Of a DNA stretch of 6,696 nucleotides, positions 1-4,996 are shown one piece after another. The notes below the pieces were generated by a model, which worked only from the letters and a program-made list of their open reading frames with translations, was not told where the DNA came from and did not search any database. The stretch spans positions 1-6,696 of the forward strand of contig DRTC01000637.1 of the NCBI GenBank assembly GCA_011372345.1, given 5' to 3'. Every line of letters begins with the position of its first letter. Within the stretch, counting starts at the first letter, position 1. Position numbers and translations under genes: made by a program. Origin of the DNA: Candidatus Cloacimonadota bacterium. GTDB lineage: Bacteria > Cloacimonadota > Cloacimonadia > Cloacimonadales > TCS61.

Positions 1-2
1 CT

Positions 3-395
3 GAAAAAGAAATTACTCAAATCGTCAAAGAAAAATTAAAATTGGTCGGTTTGGAAAATATCCTGATAAAAATGCCTTCCGAATTAAGCGGTGGTATGAA
101 AAAAAGAGTTGCTCTTGCTCGTGCCATAATTCTTCAACCAAAATACATGATTTACGATGAACCTACAACCGGTCTCGATCCGAGCATTTCTTCCGAAATT
201 ACCGGTCTCATCCTGAAAATGCAAAGAACACTAAAAATAACTTCAATCGTGGTTACTCACGATCTTGACTGCATCGATAAGATTGCAAACAGGATTATAA
301 TGTTACATCAGAAAAAAATTATTTTTGACGGAAAATACGATGATTTTAAAAATGCCAACCAAAAGGAGATAAAGAGATTTTTGCGGATAAGTTAA
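3..395 (+). CDS. mlaF: ABC transporter ATP-binding protein, MlaF-like (3' part only)
   Basis: This is the C-terminal 130 residues of an ABC ATPase. The reading frame is open to the left edge, so the start, Walker A and Q-loop lie outside the window; the TTG at 42 is an internal Leu codon, not the start. The ABC signature LSGGMKKR is at 84-107, Walker B with the catalytic Glu and D-loop (YMIYDEPTTGLDP) at 144-182, and the H-loop His (VTHD) at 258-260. The Met-Lys-Lys-Arg after LSGG and the short tail after the H-loop fit the MlaF/Ttg2A branch, which powers phospholipid transport at the inner membrane with permease MlaE and MCE protein MlaD. The next gene encodes an MlaD-like protein, which supports this assignment. 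All visible catalytic motifs are intact. The precise subfamily is inferred partly from the neighbour; the ABC ATPase call itself is certain. Confidence 0.93.
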   Translation, partial: EKEITQIVKEKLKLVGLENILIKMPSELSGGMKKRVALARAIILQPKYMIYDEPTTGLDPSISSEITGLILKMQRTLKITSIVVTHDLDCIDKIANRIIMLHQKKIIFDGKYDDFKNANQKEIKRFLRIS

Positions 396-404
396 GATTC
401 TTTT

Positions 405-450
405 GTGTTGTTCTCAACTCGACGACTTCGTCTTTCAAGTCGAGTCCAAC
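405..450. repeat. Palindromic intergenic element, copy A
   Basis: A perfect 7-bp inverted repeat, ACTCGAC at 417-423 and GTCGAGT at 439-445, encloses 15 nt. A smaller nested palindrome, GACGA/TCGTC at 421-432, competes with it. Outer GTTG (407-410) and CAAC (447-450) can pair to lengthen the structure. The element resembles the one at 1497-1540: both end in AGTCCAAC followed by TGTAA (one extra C in the second) and both carry ACTTCGT in the loop. No T-tract follows, so it is not a typical intrinsic terminator for the ATPase gene. I read it as a REP-like dispersed repeat. Confidence 0.6.
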
Positions 451-459
451 TGTAATTAA

Positions 460-484
460 ATCCGTATTCATCCGTAAAATCCGT
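460..484. repeat. Triple ATCCGT short direct repeat
   Basis: ATCCGT occurs three times, at 460-465, 470-475 and 479-484, with spacings of 10 and 9 nt. It ends 9 nt before the ATG of the MCE gene, and the trailing GTGAG (483-487) is the only, weak, Shine-Dalgarno-like sequence for that gene. Similar ATCCGTG-type triplets are, from memory, common intergenic repeats in several bacterial phyla. Its role here is unknown. Confidence 0.5.
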
Positions 485-493
485 GAGCAATAA

Positions 494-1393
494 ATGAAAT
501 TTCATCAAAATAAAAAAAGCCTGGAATTCAAAGTAGGATTGTTTTCTATGGCAGCTATTGCTATTCTGATCCTTGGCTATTCCTGGTTTTCCGGTTTTAT
601 GGAAAAACAGCAATATTCAAATATATCAGTGAAATTCCAAAATATTGGAAATATCGAAAAGGGAAGTACGGTTTCGATTCTTGGTGTTAAAAAAGGTAAG
701 ATCAAAGATATAGAAATCAACCATGAGGGAGTGATCCTGCATTTATTGGTGGAACTCGATTTTCCATTGAAAAAAGGAACAGAATTCAGGATCATTGAAA
801 CAAATATTATGGGAAGTGTTCAGGTGGAGATAACTCCTGGTAATGATCATCAAAATCTTGATCTTACTCAGATCCAGACAGGTCAAAAAAGTTATGGAAT
901 TTCAACTTTAGTTTCCGAATTGAGTAACATCAGTCAGAATTTGCAGAAATTGTTCAACAATACTGAAGACAAGCAAAGTATAATGGAAAGTGTTCATTCA
1001 GTTCTGGATAGTTCCCGTTCCTTGATTGAGAAATTAAATTATTCTTATTACAAAAATTCAGAAAATATCGATAAGATAATCTCTAATATTTCGGTAACAT
1101 CAGAAAAATTAGCAAAGATGATCAATAATAATGAAGAAAATGTTTCTCTTGTTTTTGATTCATTTAAATCTGTCATTTATGAAATAGAAAATACTTTGAA
1201 AAAGATCGAGAAAATATCCGGCAATTTTGAGAACATTTCGGATAAGATGGAAAGTAATGACAGTAGTTTTCACCGTTTGATAACTGAAAAAAAGCTGTAT
1301 GATAATTTGATGGAAGCAACAACATCACTCGATTCTCTTCTCAAGGATATAAAAAAAGATCCGGGCAGGTATTTCAAAGTGAAGATTTTTTGA
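494..1393 (+). CDS. mlaD: MCE-domain (MlaD-like) lipid transport protein
   Basis: This 299-residue protein is the substrate-binding, membrane-anchored part of an Mla-type lipid ABC transporter. A short basic N-terminus (residues 1-13) leads into one transmembrane helix (about 14-35), followed by the MCE domain (about 40-117) with the family's typical GSTVSILGVKKGKI stretch (57-70) and IMGSVQVEITPG (105-116). Residues 135-288 are predominantly helical with heptad-like spacing and many Asn/Ser/Glu, probably a periplasmic coiled coil. The C-terminus SLLKDIKKDPGRYFKVKIF resembles a conserved tail of MCE proteins from FCB-group bacteria. At 299 residues it is longer than E. coli MlaD (about 183), because of the helical extension. 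An in-frame TAA directly precedes the ATG, fixing the earliest start; the ribosome site is weak (GTGAG, 6 nt away). It lies 98 bp after the ATPase gene and is probably co-transcribed with it. Confidence 0.93.
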   Translation: MKFHQNKKSLEFKVGLFSMAAIAILILGYSWFSGFMEKQQYSNISVKFQNIGNIEKGSTVSILGVKKGKIKDIEINHEGVILHLLVELDFPLKKGTEFRIIETNIMGSVQVEITPGNDHQNLDLTQIQTGQKSYGISTLVSELSNISQNLQKLFNNTEDKQSIMESVHSVLDSSRSLIEKLNYSYYKNSENIDKIISNISVTSEKLAKMINNNEENVSLVFDSFKSVIYEIENTLKKIEKISGNFENISDKMESNDSSFHRLITEKKLYDNLMEATTSLDSLLKDIKKDPGRYFKVKIF

Positions 1394-1402
1394 TTTTTGG
1401 AG

Positions 1403-1440
1403 TGCATTAACCATGTTAATGCAAAGCGACAAAGTCGCTT
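1403..1440. repeat. Two abutting perfect hairpins after mlaD
   Basis: The first hairpin pairs TGCATTAAC (1403-1411) with GTTAATGCA (1415-1423) around the loop CAT. The second starts on the next base: AAGCGAC (1424-1430) and GTCGCTT (1434-1440) around AAA. They begin 9 nt after the mlaD stop. CCTGCTATTT follows rather than a T-tract, so termination would be weak. They may instead be mRNA 3'-end stabilisers or REP-like repeats. Confidence 0.6.
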
Positions 1441-1496
1441 CCTGCTATTTGACACTTAAGGAACGACGAGTCGAAGTAAATTTTAATATTTGATCA

Positions 1497-1540
1497 AGGT
1501 TGTCCTCGACTCGCACTTCGTTACGAGTCAAGTCCAACCT
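1497..1540. repeat. Palindromic intergenic element, copy B
   Basis: This is a long imperfect hairpin. AGGTTG (1497-1502) pairs with CAACCT (1535-1540) and GACTCG (1508-1513) with CGAGTC (1524-1529); the 5-nt stretches between contain two pairs and three mismatches, and the loop is 10 nt. It is a diverged relative of the element at 405-450. Its edge lies 16 nt before the ATG of the next gene, so in mRNA it would sit just upstream of the ribosome site. The 5' arm can alternatively pair upstream: CGAGTCGA (1467-1474) is complementary to TCGACTCG (1506-1513). Confidence 0.6.
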
Positions 1541-1542
1541 GT

Positions 1543-1548
1543 AAAAGG
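1543..1548 (+). promoter_or_regulatory. Ribosome binding site for the peptidase-propeller-barrel gene
   Basis: AAAAGG lies 8 nt before the ATG at 1557. An in-frame TAA at 1542-1544 excludes a longer N-terminus. With the signal-like N-terminus of the protein, this fixes the start well. Confidence 0.6.
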
Positions 1549-1556
1549 TAACAATA

Positions 1557-4500
1557 ATGAGAAAAATAGTTTTAATAATCATATTGATCTTAATTTATTT
1601 AAATCTCTTTCCCTACTATTTTGGAAAGAATAAAGTACAACCTTCCAAACTCAATTGGTCGAGAATGGAAACTCTTCATTTCGATATTTATTTTAAAACC
1701 GGAGATAATGAATTTGCTGAAATCGCGGCTTTAATGGCGGAAGATGCATATTATCATATTAAACAGGATTTTAAAAATCCGGTCAAAAACCGCATTCCGA
1801 TCATCTTTTATAAATCTCACCAGGATTTTGAAACAACGAATATTATTTATCCTTTGTTGAATGAAAGTGTTGGCGGTTTCACGGAATCAGCACAAAATCG
1901 CGTTGTTGTTCCCTTTAACGGCAGTTATCGAGAATTGGAAGAGGTTCTGATCCATGAACTTACACATGCTTATGTGAATGAGATAAACAGAACCAGAATT
2001 GGTCTTTTTGAATTTTCAGTACTGCCTTTCTGGTTTCAGGAAGGACTCCCGGAATTTGAATCGGTTGAAGGAGATGATGTTTACAACAATATGTTCATCA
2101 TTGATTTGATCATGAACGACGGATTGCATGATATAAACCAGATTGGAGGTTTCTATGCATACCGGCAAGGAGAGAGTTTTTTAGTTTATCTGAGCGAGAA
2201 ATATGGTCGCGATAAAGTGATCGATTTTTTCTATGCAATTAAAATATCCAATACTCTCTATGCTGCTTCCAAGAAAGTTTTTGATCTGGAATTTGATAAG
2301 TTACAAATTGAATGGAAAAATTATCTGAAAAGAAAATACTTCCCCTTCATCTCCTCTTTTGAAGTTCCTTATGAAGCTTTTGAGAGAAAGACAGATCACA
2401 AAAAAGACGGTTCATATATGAATATTGCTCCCAGGTTTTCTCCTGATGGTGAGAACTATCTCTATTTTTCCAATAAGAATTTAAGAACGGATATCTGGAA
2501 AGGTTCGACTCTCGATCTTTCTTTTCCCAAAAGAATTTTGAAAGGTGAAGTTTCAGGTAGTTTTGAAGAATTTCATTTCCGGAGAAATAATATCAGCTGG
2601 CTTCCGGATGGAGAGCATTTTGCCTTTGTTGCCAAAACTTCGTTCGGAGATAAAATTTATATTATGAACTATGAAAAAAGGAAAATCACCGATGTATTTG
2701 CTTTCCCTGATTTTGATGCGATCTTTGAAATTGATGTTTCCAAAGACGGAAAGAAAATCGTATTTTCCGGTCAGCAAGCTCTTAAAAATGATATTTTTAT
2801 TTTTGATCTCGAAACAAAAAAAATCACTCAAATAACCGATGACCGCTATTATGATTATGAACCGCGTTGGTCTCCGGATGATAAAAAGATCGTTTTCAGT
2901 TCGGAAAGAAATATCGATAAAAAAATTGAGAAAGATCATATTTTCGATTCTCTGATCAGCAATATTTTTTATTACGACACTGAAAATGAGAAATTTTATA
3001 ATGTTACGGATAATGATTTTAATAATTATTCTCCTTTATGGAACAGCAGCGGAGATAAGATCATTTTTATTTCGGAAAGAGAAAAGATCACGAATTTTGA
3101 AGTTATCGATATTAATACAGCCCAAAGAGCGAAAATCACAAAATCTCTTGGCGGTGTTTTCAGCGGAGACCTGGATAGTTCGGATGAGAACCTGATCTTT
3201 TCCTGTTTTTATGAGAGTGGCTGGGATATTTATCTGAAAACAAATCCTCTGGAAAATCTGAAATATTGGGATTATAAGCTGCCGACTGAAGTAGTTTTCC
3301 AAAATGATTTTTATCAAAAATTTGAGATCGAAAATTATTCAGTATTCGGGAAAAAGGAAAGGAAATTTAAAAAGGAACTTCCGAAAACTTACGGCAAAGA
3401 CATTACTACCATAGATTTCGGGAATCATATAGAAGTCGATAGCTCGAACATCGATTATAATATAAAACTTGATGAACGACCGCAAACAGAGAACATTCCT
3501 AAAATATATCCGTACAAAACAAAATTTTTCCTCGATGGACTTTGGGGTGGAGTTGCATATTCGTCTGCCGGAGGAGCATTTGGTCAAATAGCGTTTAGTT
3601 TGAGCGATCTTATGGGAAACCATTCTATTGGAGTCAATCTTGGTATTTCCGACAGTTTCAAGGATTCCGATTTTATCCTTAACTATTTTTACATGGCAAG
3701 AAGGATTGATTATGGAATCGGTGGATTTTATGTAAATGATGAAAAAATTTATAGTATCACTTATACAAATTCCGAGCAGGAAGATTATATGCGGGAAAGA
3801 GATCGGGAATACGGATTTTATGTTGTTACCCGTTATCCTTTCAATAAATTCTGGAGAGTTGATCTGGAAAATGTTTTATATCAAAGTGAAACCCAGAGAG
3901 ATTGGTGGAATGATGCCAATGATTACTGGATGGAAGAATATTTACCTTCGGATTTCAGCGAGTTTTATGATTTAAAGATCAAAGAATCTGAATTAATTTA
4001 TTCACCCCAAATCAATTTTGTTCATGATAATTCCCTTTATGGTTCTGTCGGACCTGTTTCCGGTTGGAGATGGTCATTGATATTGAATCAAAGTTTTTCC
4101 GATAAGAAGAAAAGTTATTCGGTAGGAATAATGGATTTCCGCAAATATATGTTTTTTGCAAAAAGATATTCTCTGGCATTTCGCTTATTGACCGGCGGAA
4201 TAATCGGTGAAACCGACCAGAAATTTGAGATGAATTATTACAGTGGCGTGCGCGGTTATGATGAAGATCCGGAAGGTAAGAAAAAGGTTGTAACCAGCAT
4301 GGAGCTTCGTTTTCCTTTTGTTGACCATTTTAAGATCGCCTTTCCCTTGCCATTATATTTTCATAATATTCGCGGAAGTGCTTTTCTCGATGCCGGTAGT
4401 ATCTGGGATGATAATAAAGACCTGATGCTGGTTAAAGATAATATTTTGAATGATCTAAAAGTTGGAATGGGATTCGGACCAAGACTGAATCTGGGATATT

Positions 4501-4589
4501 TTATCTTGAAATTTGATGTTGCCTGGAGCACAGACCTGGAAACTTTCAGCAGGCCTGTTTATTATATCAGCTTGATGGAGGATTTTTAG
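1557..4589 (+). CDS. Peptidase MA-like / TolB-like propeller / Omp85-type outer-membrane barrel fusion
   Basis: This 1010-residue envelope protein has three parts. Residues 1-22 are a hydrophobic export signal. Residues 38-265 form a gluzincin-type (peptidase MA-like) domain with the zinc motif HELTH at 133-137 and a downstream FQEGLPEF whose Glu162 is the likely third ligand, so the active site looks intact. Residues 286-565 form a TolB/PD40-like beta-propeller; its repeats centre on PRFSPDG (292-298), SWLPDG (347-352), VSKDG (394-398), PRWSPDD (436-442), PLWNSSGD (493-500) and a degenerate DLDSSDE (538-544). After a charged linker, residues 655-1010 form a beta-barrel of the BamA/TamA (Omp85, bacterial surface antigen) type. 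It carries the lid-loop motif VRGY (898-901), an ELRFPF strand (916-921) and a terminal Phe typical of a BAM recognition signal. The peptidase and propeller should face the periplasm. The substrate is unknown; outer-membrane protein quality control or secretion is inference. No POTRA repeats are evident. It follows the Mla genes by 163 bp. Confidence 0.9.
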   Translation: MRKIVLIIILILIYLNLFPYYFGKNKVQPSKLNWSRMETLHFDIYFKTGDNEFAEIAALMAEDAYYHIKQDFKNPVKNRIPIIFYKSHQDFETTNIIYPLLNESVGGFTESAQNRVVVPFNGSYRELEEVLIHELTHAYVNEINRTRIGLFEFSVLPFWFQEGLPEFESVEGDDVYNNMFIIDLIMNDGLHDINQIGGFYAYRQGESFLVYLSEKYGRDKVIDFFYAIKISNTLYAASKKVFDLEFDKLQIEWKNYLKRKYFPFISSFEVPYEAFERKTDHKKDGSYMNIAPRFSPDGENYLYFSNKNLRTDIWKGSTLDLSFPKRILKGEVSGSFEEFHFRRNNISWLPDGEHFAFVAKTSFGDKIYIMNYEKRKITDVFAFPDFDAIFEIDVSKDGKKIVFSGQQALKNDIFIFDLETKKITQITDDRYYDYEPRWSPDDKKIVFSSERNIDKKIEKDHIFDSLISNIFYYDTENEKFYNVTDNDFNNYSPLWNSSGDKIIFISEREKITNFEVIDINTAQRAKITKSLGGVFSGDLDSSDENLIFSCFYESGWDIYLKTNPLENLKYWDYKLPTEVVFQNDFYQKFEIENYSVFGKKERKFKKELPKTYGKDITTIDFGNHIEVDSSNIDYNIKLDERPQTENIPKIYPYKTKFFLDGLWGGVAYSSAGGAFGQIAFSLSDLMGNHSIGVNLGISDSFKDSDFILNYFYMARRIDYGIGGFYVNDEKIYSITYTNSEQEDYMRERDREYGFYVVTRYPFNKFWRVDLENVLYQSETQRDWWNDANDYWMEEYLPSDFSEFYDLKIKESELIYSPQINFVHDNSLYGSVGPVSGWRWSLILNQSFSDKKKSYSVGIMDFRKYMFFAKRYSLAFRLLTGGIIGETDQKFEMNYYSGVRGYDEDPEGKKKVVTSMELRFPFVDHFKIAFPLPLYFHNIRGSAFLDAGSIWDDNKDLMLVKDNILNDLKVGMGFGPRLNLGYFILKFDVAWSTDLETFSRPVYYISLMEDF

Positions 4590-4591
4590 TA

Positions 4592-4626
4592 AAACAACTT
4601 GCCAAGTTGTTTCTTGTTTTTCTTTC
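4592..4626 (+). terminator. Possible intrinsic terminator after the fusion gene
   Basis: A perfect 9-bp stem, AAACAACTT (4592-4600) and AAGTTGTTT (4604-4612), with a 3-nt loop begins 3 nt after the stop codon. It is followed by the T-rich CTTGTTTTTCTTTC. The stem is AT-rich and so only moderately stable. Its ACAACT/AGTTGT core is shared with two other hairpins in the same gap, so it may be a repeat copy that also serves as a terminator. Confidence 0.45.
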
Positions 4627-4682
4627 ATCGCTTCCCAATTTCCTAATTGAGAATGAAGTAAATCTGGAATTTGTAAAAGAAG

Positions 4683-4702
4683 CCCACAACTTTAGTTGTG
4701 GG
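4683..4702. repeat. CCACAACT hairpin, left copy
   Basis: A perfect 9-bp palindrome: CCCACAACT (4683-4691) and AGTTGTGGG (4694-4702) around TT. Six A follow on the + strand, so it cannot terminate rightward. Leftward it is followed by a modestly T-rich stretch (CTTCTTTTAC on the - strand). Its arms match the hairpin at 4845-4864. Confidence 0.65.
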
Positions 4703-4727
4703 AAAAAATGGAATCAACCAACTGAAT

Positions 4728-4743
4728 AACCGTTTTAACGGTT
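4728..4743. repeat. AACCGTT hairpin
   Basis: A perfect 7-bp palindrome: AACCGTT (4728-4734) and AACGGTT (4737-4743) around TT. It lies between the two CCACAACT hairpins, and AAAGGA follows 2 nt later as a possible ribosome site of the small frame at 4758. The stacked palindromes resemble the hairpins used by REP/IS200-like elements. Confidence 0.55.
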
Positions 4744-4757
4744 TTAAAGGAATTATT

Positions 4758-4871
4758 ATGTTTCATTTTCAAATGTATATTTTGATAAAGACTAATTTTA
4801 AAACCATTGAAATGATTAATGATGGTTACTTAATTATTTCCTTTTCCACAACTGAAGTTGTGGATTTCTAA
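4758..4871 (+). CDS. Doubtful 37-residue small ORF
   Basis: An ATG frame of 37 codons follows AAAGGA (4746-4751) at 6-nt spacing, a good ribosome site. The peptide begins MFHFQMYILIKTNFKTIEM and ends TTEVVDF; I recognise no family, signal peptide or membrane helix. The last codons run straight through the palindrome at 4845-4864, which argues that the frame is chance or the remnant of an inserted element. It is listed only because of the well-placed ribosome site and the lack of any other content in this gap. Confidence 0.15.
   Translation: MFHFQMYILIKTNFKTIEMINDGYLIISFSTTEVVDF
4845..4864. repeat. CCACAACT hairpin, right copy
   Basis: A perfect 9-bp palindrome: TCCACAACT (4845-4853) and AGTTGTGGA (4856-4864) around GA. 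Eight arm positions are identical to the left copy at 4683-4702; the outermost pair and the loop differ. TTTCTAATATCTTT follows, so weak rightward termination is possible. The two copies bracket a unit of 182 bp. Confidence 0.65.
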
Positions 4872-4900
4872 TATCTTTAAAAAAAATTAGTCATTTCGGT

Positions 4901-4935
4901 TTCGAGTCGTATTAGCAAGCTTCTTACAACTCGAA
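4901..4935. repeat. TTCGAGT inverted repeat
   Basis: TTCGAGT (4901-4907) pairs with ACTCGAA (4929-4935). After one mismatch, GTA (4909-4911) pairs with TAC (4925-4927), giving 10 of 11 paired positions around a 13-nt interior. It contains GAGTCG (4904-4909), also present at 1468-1473 and, as the complement, at 1507-1512, suggesting a relation to the GAGTCG-type elements earlier in the window. Confidence 0.45.
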
Positions 4936-4947
4936 GAGTGAATCTTT

Positions 4948-4980
4948 CTCTCCTTTCAGGAGAGGAACGGGGTGAGGTTA
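4948..4980. repeat. AGGAGAGG...GGGGTGAGG dispersed-type element
   Basis: CTCTCCT (4948-4954) and AGGAGAG (4958-4964) form a perfect hairpin with a TTC loop, followed by GAACGGGGTGAGGTTA. From memory, this combination, a CTCTCC/GGAGAG hairpin followed by GGGGTGAGGT, recurs as an intergenic repeat in many unrelated bacterial genomes. It stands out from its surroundings by its G-richness. It runs into the mutase ribosome site, which begins within a few bases. Confidence 0.55.
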
Positions 4981-4982
4981 AA

Positions 4983-4988
4983 AAGGAG
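4983..4988 (+). promoter_or_regulatory. Strong ribosome binding site of the mutase gene
   Basis: AAGGAG lies 8 nt before the ATG at 4997, and an in-frame TAA (4994-4996) directly precedes that ATG. The surrounding AAAGGAGA (4982-4989) is perfectly complementary to TCTCCTTT (4949-4956) in the upstream hairpin, so the site could be hidden when that hairpin is open. Confidence 0.75.
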
Positions 4989-4996
4989 AAAAATAA

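Larger units (their letters stand above)
4590..4996. other. 407-bp gap rich in short palindromes
   Basis: No convincing gene lies here on either strand. The stretch holds at least six hairpins: ACAACT-armed ones at 4592-4612, 4683-4702 and 4845-4864, plus AACCGTT (4728-4743), TTCGAGT (4901-4935) and CTCTCCT (4948-4964). A weak CAATT/AATTG pair is at 4636-4649. It also contains one doubtful 37-codon frame. I find no clear -35/-10 pair and no cobalamin-riboswitch B12 box before the mutase gene. The palindrome density suggests accumulated REP/MITE-type insertions. Confidence 0.6.

Noticed and set aside
42..395. Short complete gene starting at TTG 42
   Set aside because: The frame is open to the left edge with sequence that fits an ABC ATPase, and no Walker A lies inside, so this is a truncated view of a longer gene.
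1449..1489. TTGACA at 1449-1454 as the -35 of a promoter for the fusion gene
   Set aside because: The hexamer is a perfect match, but at 16-18 nt spacing there is no -10 (CGAAGT). The nearest AT-rich candidates, TAAATT at 1477 and TAATAT at 1484, are 22 and 29 nt away, too far for a sigma-70 promoter.
2553..2939. 128-residue open frame on the - strand inside the fusion gene
   Set aside because: It is fully antisense to the propeller region, whose repeats are clear on the + strand. It has no recognisable domain and its composition looks like a shadow frame.
405..4864. CRISPR array suggested by repeated hairpins
   Set aside because: The repeats are not identical, are irregularly spaced over kilobases, are separated by whole genes, and have no constant repeat-spacer pattern.
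4590..4996. Cobalamin riboswitch upstream of the B12-dependent mutase
   Set aside because: The gap is long enough, but I see no B12 box or other conserved cobalamin-riboswitch segment; its structure is made of short simple palindromes.
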